In this document: positions 26,974 through 36,104 of the stretch, one piece after another
Layout of the letters: every line of letters starts with the position of its first letter
How positions within the stretch are numbered: the stretch's first letter is position 1
Origin: Corynebacterium sp.
GTDB taxonomy: Bacteria > Actinomycetota > Actinomycetes > Mycobacteriales > Mycobacteriaceae
Direction: 5' to 3'
DNA: 42,668 nt
Assembly (NCBI RefSeq): GCF_012837295.1
Contig: NZ_DURI01000053.1
Location: 1-42,668, forward strand
Notes under the pieces: generated by a model
The model's input: the letters and a program-made list of their open reading frames with translations, nothing else
Databases searched by the model: none
Told to the model about the DNA's origin: nothing
Translations under genes and position numbers: made by a program

Positions 26974-28269
26974 ATGAACGCGACCACGAACGCGACGGTG
27001 ACCAGGCGGAGGCCGACGGGGCTGATTTTCGCGACCGTCGCCATGCTGTTGCTCAGCTCCGGCTGGGCCGCCAACCACTTCGCCTCGGTCCTCGTCGTCC
27101 TGCGCGACCAGCAGGACTACTCCCCCGTCCTGGTCAACGGCGCCTTCGGCATCTACGCCCTGGGGCTGGTGCCGTGCCTGCTCTTCGGCGGCATGATCGC
27201 CGACCGCATCGGCGCGCGCCCGGTGGTGCTCACCGGCGGCGTCGTCGCGGCGCTGGGCAACCTCAGCCTGCTGCTGTGGCACGGTGCGGCGGGCCTGATG
27301 ATCGGTCGTTTCATCGTCGGCCTCGGCGTCGGCCTCGCCGTCAGCGCGGGCACGGCATGGGCCGGGCGATTGCGCGGCGCCAGCGGCGTGACCATGGCCG
27401 GCATCATGCTGACCTCGGGCTTTGCGACGGGGCCCATCGCATCGGGATTGCTCGCCCACGTATTGCCGGACTCCGCGACCGTCGCCGTGCCGTTCATCGT
27501 GACGGTGATCTTCTCCCTGGTCGCCGTCGCGGCCTCGGCACTCGTCGGCGACGCGCCGCACGAGCGAATCCGCCTCGATGCGGCCACGTCCCCGGATCCC
27601 GCGGAATCCGGTGACGGCCGGGACGAGAATCCGGGCGACGACGAACAGGCGGGCGTCGCAAAGCAACCGGCCCCGGCACCCGCCCCGGCCCACGACCACC
27701 GGCGCGGCATGGGCATCGCGCTGGCGACGTCGCTGCCGATGGCGCTGTGGGTTTTCGCGTGCGTGACCACCGCCTTCCTGGTGCTGGCCGGACGCGTCAG
27801 CGCGCACTTCGAATCCGGCGTGCTGCTGCCCGGCATGGCCGCCGTGTTCGCGTTCGGCTCGGGGCTGACGGCGCAGGCGCTCGGCCGAAAGTACGGCTTC
27901 GGGCCGCGGTCGGGCATCGCCGGCGCGCTGTTCGCGGCGGTCGGCATGACGCTGGCCGGGCTCGGCGGCGCCGCGCCTCCGGTGTGGCTGTTCATCGTGG
28001 CGTCGATGGCGCTGGGCACCGCGTATGGGTTGTGCCTGCGCGAGGGGCTGCTGGACATCGAGACGTTCTCGCCGCCGGGCCACCGGGGCACGGCCATCGG
28101 CATCTACTACGTGTTCACCTACCTGGGCTTCGGGCTGCCCGTGCTGCTGGAATGGCTGCTGCCCATCGCCGGACCGTCGGTGCCGCTGCTGGTGCTCGCC
28201 GCCGTCGCCGTCGGGTCCGCCGCCGTGCGATTCACCCAGCTGCGCGCCGGAGTCTTCGCCGGGCGTTGA
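26974..28269 (+). CDS. MFS transporter (paralogue 2, tandem duplicate of 25629-26816)
   Basis: GLVPCLLFGGMIADRIGARPVVLTGG; aligns along most of its length to the upstream gene. Confidence 0.9.
   Translation: MNATTNATVTRRRPTGLIFATVAMLLLSSGWAANHFASVLVVLRDQQDYSPVLVNGAFGIYALGLVPCLLFGGMIADRIGARPVVLTGGVVAALGNLSLLLWHGAAGLMIGRFIVGLGVGLAVSAGTAWAGRLRGASGVTMAGIMLTSGFATGPIASGLLAHVLPDSATVAVPFIVTVIFSLVAVAASALVGDAPHERIRLDAATSPDPAESGDGRDENPGDDEQAGVAKQPAPAPAPAHDHRRGMGIALATSLPMALWVFACVTTAFLVLAGRVSAHFESGVLLPGMAAVFAFGSGLTAQALGRKYGFGPRSGIAGALFAAVGMTLAGLGGAAPPVWLFIVASMALGTAYGLCLREGLLDIETFSPPGHRGTAIGIYYVFTYLGFGLPVLLEWLLPIAGPSVPLLVLAAVAVGSAAVRFTQLRAGVFAGR
27419..27429 (+). repeat. GCTTTGCGACG word
   Basis: exact 11-mer. 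Confidence 0.9.
27654..27664 (-). repeat. GCTTTGCGACG word
   Basis: exact 11-mer on minus strand, in non-conserved linker of MFS paralogue 2. Confidence 0.9.
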
Positions 28270-28314
28270 GCACCCGCGCAGCGGTAGCCTGGTCACGAAT
28301 CGGAGGTGATCGGC

Positions 28315-28725
28315 ATGCTCGTGGCGTCCATCTGCATCGCCATCGGTCTGGCGGCCATCGTGGCCGCGATCGTGTGGTTCGCCCTGCGGCACCGGCGTGC
28401 CGAACGACGCTTCCGCACCGACGCGGTGGTCATCGGGTCGATGGGCCGGCCCGGCGATGACCTGCGCGCGATGGTCCTGGAAGTCACCGACCGGGACGGC
28501 ACCACCCGCACCGTGACCGACACGTTCTACAGCAACTTCGCGGCCGGCCACGTCGGACGGGTCGTCGAGGTCGACATCGAGCGGCCCACCACCGACGGGA
28601 AGCCGGGGCGCGTGCGCGTGCCCCGGCAGGCCGACCCCACGTTCCTGCTCAACGCACTGCTCGCGGCGGCGGGCGTGGCTTTCCTGTTGGCCGGGATGTT
28701 CATTCTCATGCAGGCGACCATGTGA
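28315..28725 (+). CDS. small membrane protein, DUF3592-like
   Basis: N- and C-terminal TM helices flanking soluble domain; GGAGGT upstream of ATG. Confidence 0.65.
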   Translation: MLVASICIAIGLAAIVAAIVWFALRHRRAERRFRTDAVVIGSMGRPGDDLRAMVLEVTDRDGTTRTVTDTFYSNFAAGHVGRVVEVDIERPTTDGKPGRVRVPRQADPTFLLNALLAAAGVAFLLAGMFILMQATM

Positions 28726-28833
28726 CGATGCGGGCGCGTCCCCGCCGTTTGACGCTCCCGCCACCTTCGAGTGAACGCGATCTACCCCATGGGGGCATGG
28801 TGACCTGCATTCATAACGTGCCACGATTCCATC

Positions 28834-28923
28834 ATGACATTAGGCTTTCGTTTCGGAAATGACGCGGTCTCGCATGCCTTGCGCGACGGACTGCGCCCGA
28901 ATGAGACACCAGAAATCGAATAG
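28834..28923 (+). CDS. candidate 29-aa small ORF (MTLGFRFGNDAVSHALRDGLRPNETPEIE)
   Basis: Complete ORF ending 6 nt before the next ATG; contains a rare TTA codon; no strong RBS. Confidence 0.3.
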   Translation: MTLGFRFGNDAVSHALRDGLRPNETPEIE

Positions 28924-28929
28924 CCGACC

Positions 28930-29463
28930 ATGAAGACGACCCTCCACCGCACCATCGCCGCCATCGCCTGCGTCGCACTTCCGATGGCCGTGGCCTCCTG
29001 CGGCGCCGTGGAGGACATCCGCAATGGCGTCGACGTCGCGGAAATCACCGAGGGCACGAAGGAACTCGCCGACGCCGCCGCCTCGCAGACCGGCTCCGCC
29101 GATTCGGATTCCACGCACCACTCGAAGCTGGAGATCGGCGATTGCGTCCTCGGCGGTGCCGGAATCATGGTCGACGACGTCGATCTCGTCGATTTCGCCG
29201 AACCCCACAACGCCAAGCTGTTCCACGTCTTCGACGTCGACCTGCCCGAGTACGACATGAATCTGGTCGCCGAGAAAGCCGAGCGGGGCTGTTCCGCGGA
29301 GTTCGCCGCGTTCGTCGGCGTCCCCGCCGACTCCTCCTCGCTGGGCCTGACCTGGTTCGAGCCCACCGTCGGTTCCTGGATCGACGGCGACCGCGAGGTC
29401 ATGTGCTTCGTCGAGGATTCCGCCGGCGGCCTGACCGGCACCATGCGCGGGGCCAACCGCTAG
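28930..29463 (+). CDS. lipoprotein with septum-formation-like domain
   Basis: Lipobox AVASCG; GDCVLGG...VDFAEPHNAKLFHVFD...CSAEFAAFVG...TWFEPTVGSWIDGDREVMCFV. Confidence 0.75.
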   Translation: MKTTLHRTIAAIACVALPMAVASCGAVEDIRNGVDVAEITEGTKELADAAASQTGSADSDSTHHSKLEIGDCVLGGAGIMVDDVDLVDFAEPHNAKLFHVFDVDLPEYDMNLVAEKAERGCSAEFAAFVGVPADSSSLGLTWFEPTVGSWIDGDREVMCFVEDSAGGLTGTMRGANR

Positions 29464-29589
29464 CCGCGCTCACCGGTCGGCCCCATCCCCCGCCCGGCCA
29501 ACCCCACGGGTAGAGTCCCTGCCTTGCCGGGGACTCCGGCCCATGAGCATCGTCATTGCCGCCGCGGCGGCCGGGACCGGGAGATCGAC

Positions 29590-30201
29590 GTGAACATCAC
29601 CATCATCGGGGGATCCAAGGGGACGGGTGCGCAGCTGGCGACCATCGCCATCGACGCCGACCACGACGTCACCGTGGTCTCCCGCAGCGGCACCGCCCCC
29701 GCGGGCGCGCGCATTGTCGCGGGCGACGCCACGGATGCCGATGTGCTCCGCGAGGCCATCGCCGGCGCCGGCGCCGTCGTGGTCACCGTCGGCGGGGCGA
29801 AGGGCGTGGAGAACCAGCGGGCGACCGTGACCAAGGCCGTCATCGCCGCAATGGAGGATGTGGGCGTGCGACGGCTCATCGTGCAGTCGTCCCTGGGTGC
29901 CGGCGATTCCGGCGCCCAGATGCCCGCCCCGCTGCGAGTGCTGATGAACGCCGTCCTGGCCAAGCCCCTGGCGGACCACAATGCGCAGGAGGCGGCGGTT
30001 TTCGCTTCGGATCTGGATTGGACGGTCATCCGCCCGACCGGACTCAAGGACAAGCCCGCCACCGGCACTTGGCGTGCCCTCGAGGTCTCCGACGAGGGAA
30101 CGCTGTCGGGGTCGATCCCCCGCGGCGACGTCGCGGCCTGCATGCTCGTTTCCCTCGGCGACGACGCCACGATCGGCAAGGCGCTGGGCGTTTCCGGCTA
30201 G
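29590..30201 (+). CDS. NAD(P)H-binding SDR-like (NmrA-type) protein
   Basis: VNITIIGGSKGTGAQLATIAI, GDATDADVLREAIAGAGAVVVTVG, LDWTVIRPTGL. Confidence 0.85.
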   Translation: MNITIIGGSKGTGAQLATIAIDADHDVTVVSRSGTAPAGARIVAGDATDADVLREAIAGAGAVVVTVGGAKGVENQRATVTKAVIAAMEDVGVRRLIVQSSLGAGDSGAQMPAPLRVLMNAVLAKPLADHNAQEAAVFASDLDWTVIRPTGLKDKPATGTWRALEVSDEGTLSGSIPRGDVAACMLVSLGDDATIGKALGVSG

Positions 30202-30270
30202 CGGCCCGCGTCCCCGATTCCGGACGTGCGTCGGCGACGGCCGCGCACGCCGATCGGCGGCGGCCCGAAT

Positions 30271-30960
30271 TCAGCTGATGCGCTCCCCCGCCGACGCGAA
30301 TCCGAGCCACGTATGCCGGTTGTTCCACCAGCACCATCCCACCTTCGGCGCGTTCTTGCGGTGTTTCCCATCGCGGCCCGTGCCGTTGGAGATCCACAAC
30401 GCCGGGGTTCGCGAGTCGAAGGCCGCTGGCGCGACTCCGGCCCGGCCGCCCTTCTTGGGCTTGCGCGAGGCGATGGTCATGAAACAGGAATTGCGGGTCA
30501 GCACCGAAGGGTCCTGCAACACCCAGTGAATCCCCTCCGCCAGCGTCAGAGGTTCACGGCCCCGGCCCCCGAATTCTCCCAAGGCCTCGACGGGCGTCCA
30601 ATTACGCAGGTCATCGCCCCTATCGGGAGCGACCACCGCGTACACCTCCGCCTCCGGAAGGGTCACGCCGGTCGCCTCGAAAGCGTCGACGTCGGTCATG
30701 TCCTCGACGACGAAGCCCGGTAGGTCCCCGCCTCCGGGGCTCCCCGGCAATCGGAGATGCGGCGCCAGAATCGACGGCGGCAGCACCGCCTCGGAGACGA
30801 CGAGCAAGGCTCCGCCGGGAACCCGCTCCTCCAGGCTCCGCGCCGACCCCATGAGTTCCCCGGCCGTCAATCCGCGCGCCGGCCCGTCGAAAAGCCCGAG
30901 GTCGATCAGCTTCGCGGCCTGATCCTCCAGCTGCGGCAACGTCCCCGTATTCGATTCCAT
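30271..30960 (-). CDS. DUF5701-like hypothetical protein
   Basis: LTRNSCFMTIASRKPKKGGRAGVAPAAFDSRTPALWISNGTGRDGKHRKNAPKVGWCWWNNRHTWLGFASA. Confidence 0.65.
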   Translation of the reverse strand: MESNTGTLPQLEDQAAKLIDLGLFDGPARGLTAGELMGSARSLEERVPGGALLVVSEAVLPPSILAPHLRLPGSPGGGDLPGFVVEDMTDVDAFEATGVTLPEAEVYAVVAPDRGDDLRNWTPVEALGEFGGRGREPLTLAEGIHWVLQDPSVLTRNSCFMTIASRKPKKGGRAGVAPAAFDSRTPALWISNGTGRDGKHRKNAPKVGWCWWNNRHTWLGFASAGERIS

Positions 30961-31095
30961 CCGAACAACCTCCAATTCCGGCCGAAAAACACGTCAACGC
31001 CGGAATCGCCCCGCGCATTCCCCCGTGCATCGACCATGCACCATCCTCAACGCCTTCCCGGCATTCAGGGTCGCCATTGACCGTACTGTGGTCGC

Positions 31096-31716
31096 ATGCG
31101 GAAGATCGCCGAGGAACGCCACAGGCAGCTGAGGACCACGGGACGGGTGGACATCCCGCAGTCGATGGGCCATTTCCTGCTCATGCTGGTGTTCGCGGTG
31201 ATGTTCACCGTCGCGGGCGCCGCAATGATCTACGCCGCGGTCGACGCCTCCGATCCCGGGCAGCATGCCCTGGCGAATCCGGCGTTCTGGATCGGCCTGG
31301 TCTCAGTCTCGTTCTTCGGAGTCCTCGGCATTCCCGCCTTGCTCATCCAGATGCGATGGCGCGCGGTGTTGACGCTGACCTGGGACGGCATGGCGGAACA
31401 CCGCGTCAAGAATGGCGAGCGCGTCACCACGTCCGCGACCGCATGGTGCGACATCGAGGGCTTTTCCGGCCAGTACATCGGTGGGCGTTGGCCTGCGAAG
31501 GGCCAGTACACGGTTTTCATGCACTTGCGCCCCGAGGGGCACGCCCGGTACCTCTCCCAACTGTCACCGGCGATGGGCCGGTTGCAGTCGCTGAACGAAA
31601 AGCTGACCGGCCCGGGCAGGATCGCTTTGCGACGCTTCGCCGGCGGCCCGAAATCACTCCACGAATTGCTCGACCGTGCCCACCGCGAGTTCGGCTCACG
31701 GTCACGCCGGGCGTAG
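31096..31716 (+). CDS. hypothetical membrane protein (two TM helices, PH-like C-terminus)
   Basis: Two hydrophobic segments; TACTGT-N6-ATG; 15-nt tail-to-tail overlap with the next minus gene. Confidence 0.7.
   Translation: MRKIAEERHRQLRTTGRVDIPQSMGHFLLMLVFAVMFTVAGAAMIYAAVDASDPGQHALANPAFWIGLVSVSFFGVLGIPALLIQMRWRAVLTLTWDGMAEHRVKNGERVTTSATAWCDIEGFSGQYIGGRWPAKGQYTVFMHLRPEGHARYLSQLSPAMGRLQSLNEKLTGPGRIALRRFAGGPKSLHELLDRAHREFGSRSRRA
31624..31634 (+). repeat. GCTTTGCGACG word
   Basis: exact 11-mer. Confidence 0.9.
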
Positions 31717-32943
31717 CTCCAGCAAACGGCCGCCCTCGCCATCCTCGAGAACCCACAGCGAACCATCCGGGGCTTCGTCGATGGCGCGGATGCGCTCGCC
31801 CATGTCCCATTCTTCGGCGATGGTCGCCGAATCGCCGTCGAGTTCGACCCTCACGATCTTCTGCCCGGACAACCCGCCGAGCAATGCGGAATTGCGCCAG
31901 CCGTCGAAAAGCGAGCCCCGGTAAATCATCAGATTGCCGGGTGAAATGGCGGGCACCCAATGGGCTTCCGGAGCGGTGAAACCATCGCCGTCTGCATGAT
32001 CGGGGATCTCCTCGCCGCCGTAATGGACGCCCATGGACGCCTCCGGCCACCCGTAATTGTCGCCCTCGACGATGCGATTCAGTTCGTCGCCGCCCTGCGG
32101 GCCCATTTCGGAGGCCCAGATGTCGCCGTCGATGTCTTCGGCGATGCCCAGCGGATTGCGGTGGCCGATGGTCCACAATTCGGCGGACTTGTCGTCGGCA
32201 TCGCCACCTTCGCCCGTGGCCGCTCCCTCCCCCGCCCACGGGTTGCCCGGCGCGGGGTCGCCGTCGAGGGTCAGGCGCACGATCGCGCCGAGGTTGTTCG
32301 TCGTGTCCTGCGCCGGCGTGAACTCCTGCCGGTCGCCGGAGGTCACGAAAAGATGCTCGCCCCGGATGAGCATCCGCAGCGAAAGGTGACCGTCGCCGGC
32401 GGCGGGGGTCTGCTCCCAGATCACGTCCAGGTCCGTCAGTTCCCGCTTGTCGACGTCCAACGTCCCCCGTCCCACGACGCCCTGTGCCCCATCGGCGTGG
32501 TCGCGGACCCAGCTGAGATAGATCGTGCCGTCGTCGGCGAAGGTCGGACCCGGAATGACGTCGTGCATCCCGGCCTGGCCTGCGGCGTGGACCTTCGGGG
32601 CGCCGGAGACGTCGGCGACCTCGCCGGAGTTCTGGTCGCGCAACTTCAGCCCGCCGCCGCGCTCGGTGACCAGGAGGTGATCCGTGCCCGGCAGGAACGC
32701 CATCGCCCAGCCCCGGTCGAAGGTGCCGTGCTCGGTGATGGCGAAGTCCTCGGACGCCTCGCCGACGGTGGCCGCTTGTCCGTGGTCCGCCGAACCGTCC
32801 GCGCCATCCGAAGTGGCGTTCCCGGCCCCTCCCGAGGAGCCCGCGTCGGGCGCGCCGCCGGCACCGTCCGTGCCGGCGGAATCGTCGGAGCACGCCGCCA
32901 GCAAAAGTGAAGCAGCGGCCGTCAGGGCGAGAAGTCGTCGCAT
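31702..32943 (-). CDS. PQQ-dependent (aldose) sugar dehydrogenase-like lipoprotein
   Basis: Lipobox LLLAACS; GWAMAFLPGTDHLLVTERGGGL, WTIGHRNPLGIAEDIDGDIWASEMGPQGGDELNRI, NYGWPEAS. Confidence 0.9.
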   Translation of the reverse strand: MRRLLALTAAASLLLAACSDDSAGTDGAGGAPDAGSSGGAGNATSDGADGSADHGQAATVGEASEDFAITEHGTFDRGWAMAFLPGTDHLLVTERGGGLKLRDQNSGEVADVSGAPKVHAAGQAGMHDVIPGPTFADDGTIYLSWVRDHADGAQGVVGRGTLDVDKRELTDLDVIWEQTPAAGDGHLSLRMLIRGEHLFVTSGDRQEFTPAQDTTNNLGAIVRLTLDGDPAPGNPWAGEGAATGEGGDADDKSAELWTIGHRNPLGIAEDIDGDIWASEMGPQGGDELNRIVEGDNYGWPEASMGVHYGGEEIPDHADGDGFTAPEAHWVPAISPGNLMIYRGSLFDGWRNSALLGGLSGQKIVRVELDGDSATIAEEWDMGERIRAIDEAPDGSLWVLEDGEGGRLLELRPA

Positions 32944-32949
32944 GCCCGC

Positions 32950-32955
32950 AGTGTA
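32950..32955 (-). promoter_or_regulatory. putative -10 (TACACT), leaderless transcript
   Basis: TACACT-N6-ATG on minus strand. Confidence 0.5.
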
Positions 32956-33042
32956 CGGGCGCACGCCGGAATGCTTTTGCCGGCGCAACTTCACCTCCCC
33001 CGCGGCCCACCGGCATGGCCGTGACTGTGATTCACTGGCGGC

Positions 33043-34131
33043 ATGTCCCTCATGCGCCGATACCGTTCCACCGGAGCCGACCCCCTCTTCGGCGATCCCC
33101 GGCGCGCGCACCGCGGCGTGTCGATGGAGGGCTACTTCTGGCGGATCACCGACCCGGAGACCGGCCGCGTGGTCATCGCCCTGTGCGGCGCGAACAAGGG
33201 GCCTGACGGCACGTGGTCGACGATCGGACTGGCATCGTGGCCCAACGGATTCGTGCGCACCGAGGCCCTCGACGGTTCCTGGACCGACCCGGACGGCCTC
33301 GGGGTTCGGGGCGGATTTTCCGAAGCGGGTGACGGACGCCCCGCCTTCGAGGGCAACGACCGTGAACTCCACGTCGATCTCGGCGAGGACGCCCGGCTCG
33401 ACGTGACCTTCCATGAACTGGCCCCGTGGCCGCACAAGATCGCCGGCGGTTCGAGCGTCTTCCAGACCATCCCGGCGCTCAACCAATACTGGCACCCGTG
33501 GCTGCCGGGCGGCCGCGCGTCGGGCACCGCGACCATCGACGGCGAGACCTGGGAGTTCGACGGCGCGCAGGTCTACTCGGAGAAGAACTGGGGCCGCGAG
33601 GGCTTCCCGGTTTCCTGGTGGTGGGGTCAGGCGCAGGGCTTCGACGAGCCCGGCGCGTCGCTGGCGTTCGCCGGTGGGCTGGTCACCTCGGGGCCGATGA
33701 AGGTCGAGGTGACCGCGCTGGTGGTCATGCTTCCCGACGGCCGCGTCATCCGCCTCGGCGATCCCGTCGTCAGTCCCGTGACCACGACCACCGCCGACGA
33801 GGAGTGGAGGCTGTCGGGCCGGGGCTTCGGCTGGCGCATCGAGGTCGAGGCGTCCGCTCCCCTGGACCAGGCATTCGTCCTGCCGGTACCGTTGCCCAGC
33901 GAGCACCGCAACACCCCCGGCGACCTCGAGCATCTCGTGGGCGATTTGGAGGTCACGGTGTCGCGGTTCGGCAAGCACGTCTGGACGGGCACGACGTCCC
34001 TGGCCGCACTCGAGCACGGTGGCCTGGACCGCGCCCGCGCCGAGCTCCGCCGCCGCGGACTGGACGACACCCTGACCCACGCCCCGCCGTCCATGCCAAT
34101 CGACCCCGACAATCATGGGAGCATCCGATGA
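33043..34131 (+). CDS. tocopherol cyclase-like protein
   Basis: GYFWRITDPETGRVVIAL...YSEKNWGREGFPVSWWWGQAQGF...LAFAGG resembles the plant VTE1/tocopherol cyclase family. Confidence 0.75.
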   Translation: MSLMRRYRSTGADPLFGDPRRAHRGVSMEGYFWRITDPETGRVVIALCGANKGPDGTWSTIGLASWPNGFVRTEALDGSWTDPDGLGVRGGFSEAGDGRPAFEGNDRELHVDLGEDARLDVTFHELAPWPHKIAGGSSVFQTIPALNQYWHPWLPGGRASGTATIDGETWEFDGAQVYSEKNWGREGFPVSWWWGQAQGFDEPGASLAFAGGLVTSGPMKVEVTALVVMLPDGRVIRLGDPVVSPVTTTTADEEWRLSGRGFGWRIEVEASAPLDQAFVLPVPLPSEHRNTPGDLEHLVGDLEVTVSRFGKHVWTGTTSLAALEHGGLDRARAELRRRGLDDTLTHAPPSMPIDPDNHGSIR

Positions 34132-34820
34132 CCAAGCGAATCCTCCACGTCGCCACCAACGTCGACCGTTACGAGACCGACCCCGACGTCCCCACCGGAC
34201 TGTGGCTGTCCGAACTCACCCACGCGTGGGACGTCTTCGAGCAGCACGGTTTCGAGCAGACCCTGGTCAGCCCGGCCGGCGGGTTCGTCCCCCTCGAGCC
34301 CAAGTCGCTGAAGTTCCCGTTCTACGACTCCTCCGCGAAGGCGTGGCACGGGGACCCGGCGCGCATGGCGCTGTTCGGCGACACCGCGAGCCCCGATGAC
34401 CTCGACTCCGCCGATTTCGACGCGATCTACTTCACCGGCGGCCACGGCACCATGTTCGATTTCCAGTCCAGCGAGGGCCTGCAGCGGCTGACCCGGGAAA
34501 TTTTCGAGCGCGGCGGCGTCGTCGGCGCCGTGTGCCACGGCTACTGCGGGCTGTTGGACGTGACGCTGTCCGATGGCGCCCGCCTCGTCGACGGTCGCGC
34601 GCTGACCGGCTTTTCCTGGCGGGAAGAGGTGGCGGCGGGCGTCGCAAAGCTGGTCCCCTACGACGTCGAGGCCGAGATGAAGGCGCGCGGAGCCGATTAC
34701 GGGAAGAACCCGATTCCCTTCGGCCCGCACGTGGTCGCCGACGGCACCCTGATCACGGGGCAGAACCCGACGTCGGCGACGAAGACCGCCGAAAAGATCG
34801 TCGAGGCGCTGGGCGCCTGA
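34128..34820 (+). CDS. DJ-1/PfpI (Hsp31-like) class I glutamine amidotransferase-like protein
   Basis: FDAIYFTGGHGTMFDF, VGAVCHGYCGLLDV nucleophile elbow; ATGA overlap with upstream gene. Confidence 0.88.
   Translation: MTKRILHVATNVDRYETDPDVPTGLWLSELTHAWDVFEQHGFEQTLVSPAGGFVPLEPKSLKFPFYDSSAKAWHGDPARMALFGDTASPDDLDSADFDAIYFTGGHGTMFDFQSSEGLQRLTREIFERGGVVGAVCHGYCGLLDVTLSDGARLVDGRALTGFSWREEVAAGVAKLVPYDVEAEMKARGADYGKNPIPFGPHVVADGTLITGQNPTSATKTAEKIVEALGA
34640..34650 (-). repeat. GCTTTGCGACG word
   Basis: exact 11-mer on minus strand. Confidence 0.9.
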
Positions 34821-34925
34821 CGCCGTCGGCGGTCGGATCGATGCCCTCGCCGATGACGTGGTGGGGGCCATGGCCCGCATTCCCGCCCGCACCCGAGCAC
34901 CCGCCCCCGACCCACGAGGATCACC

Positions 34926-35561
34926 ATGGCCGACCACCTCCCGGGCAGGGGCGGCCCGTCCCCGGCGACCGCCTCCCGGACCCCCGATGACCTGTGGCGA
35001 GAGCTGCGCGCCAACGGCACCGTTATGCTCGAGCCGAAGCGATTTGAGCTGCGCTCGATCGCGGCGGGGATCGCGGGCGTCGCGCTGCTGATTTCGCTGG
35101 CCGGCGTGATCCTCGTGCTCGCGGGTGCCGCGGAGGTGGGGCTCGCGGCGTTCGGGGTCACCGGCTTCGGCCTCCTCATCGCGGGCACGCTGGCCCGCAT
35201 CAGCCTCTTCTCCCGCGAATCGCAATGGGTGGTAGACCGCCGCGGCCTCACCATCGGCGGCGTCGGTCCGATCCCGTGGACCGACGTCGCGCCGACGACA
35301 TCGCGGATGGAACAGTCGCTTTACGACGAAGGCCGCTCCCTCACCCTGGTCCTCCCCCTCACCGGGCACGGCAGCCGACGGGCCGCGCTGCTGCCGCCGC
35401 ACGCGCAAAAAGTGCTTGATCCCGGACGCAGCCGGGCGTTGCTCGGCGGCGAACGGCCGATGTCGGCGATCCGGATCCCGAACATGAAGGGAACTCCGCG
35501 AGAGGACGTCGCCAGGTTCCTCGACGGTGCGATGGATCTCGCGCGCCGGGGCTTCCTCTGA
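34926..35561 (+). CDS. hypothetical membrane protein, PH-like domain
   Basis: Two TM helices then WVVDRRGLTIGGVGPIPWTDV. Confidence 0.65.
   Translation: MADHLPGRGGPSPATASRTPDDLWRELRANGTVMLEPKRFELRSIAAGIAGVALLISLAGVILVLAGAAEVGLAAFGVTGFGLLIAGTLARISLFSRESQWVVDRRGLTIGGVGPIPWTDVAPTTSRMEQSLYDEGRSLTLVLPLTGHGSRRAALLPPHAQKVLDPGRSRALLGGERPMSAIRIPNMKGTPREDVARFLDGAMDLARRGFL
35318..35328 (+). repeat. GCTTTACGACG word
   Basis: exact 11-mer. Confidence 0.9.
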
Positions 35562-35623
35562 GCCGGAGTCCGGCGCCGGCGATCGCCACCGGGCAGTACG
35601 CCGGGCCGTCGTGAAGCGTGGCC

Positions 35624-35995
35624 CTACAGCTTCTTCACCACGCTCGACTTCAGGTACATCTGCCCCGCCCCGGGGACCTTCGCGTCGATGTCGTGGCCGT
35701 CGACGGGATCCTCGAGCAGGCGGATGTTGGTCACCTTCGTGCCGATCTTGATCGCGCCGCCGCCCTTGACCTTGAGTGACTTCACCACGGAGACGTCGTC
35801 GCCGTCGGACAGCACGTTGCCCACGGCGTCCTTGACCACCGACGCGGACGCGGCGTCGGCCTCCGCTGATTCGGCTTCGCCGGGCACCCACTCATGGCCG
35901 CACATCGGGCAGATGACCGACGAACCGGACTCGTAGGTGTACTCGCTGGCGCACTCGGGGCACGGCGGGATCTGGTCGGTGGCTGGCTCGGTCAT
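35624..35995 (-). CDS. yjdM: zinc-ribbon YjdM/PhnA-family protein
   Basis: CPECASEYTYESGSSVICPMCGHEW, DGDDVSVVKSLKVKGGGAIKIGTKVTNIRL. Confidence 0.92.
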   Translation of the reverse strand: MTEPATDQIPPCPECASEYTYESGSSVICPMCGHEWVPGEAESAEADAASASVVKDAVGNVLSDGDDVSVVKSLKVKGGGAIKIGTKVTNIRLLEDPVDGHDIDAKVPGAGQMYLKSSVVKKL

Positions 35996-36010
35996 GTCAT
36001 TGCTCCAATT

Positions 36011-36049
36011 GTCGGATGAGAGGTGGGGGAAGAGTCGGATGAGAGATGG
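36011..36049. repeat. two 16-bp near-identical direct repeats (gtcggatgagaRatgg-like), 23-bp period
   Basis: 36011-36026 gtcggatgagaggtgg and 36034-36049 gtcggatgagagatgg. Confidence 0.8.
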
Positions 36050-36104
36050 AATCTGATCGGCTTCATCGGGCGGAAGGCGATGGTCGTCGGCCGGCGACGC
36101 GCCC

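Noticed and set aside
26749-28824. 691-aa minus-strand ORF opposite the second MFS gene
   Set aside because: Shadow ORF; plus-strand MFS homology and paralogy are clear.
29524-29589. TTG start at 29524 with TAGAGT-N7 leaderless spacing as true start of the NAD(P)-binding protein
   Set aside because: The Rossmann N-terminus begins exactly at the GTG at 29590 and the upstream peptide is low complexity; TAGAGT may still be the promoter with a leader.
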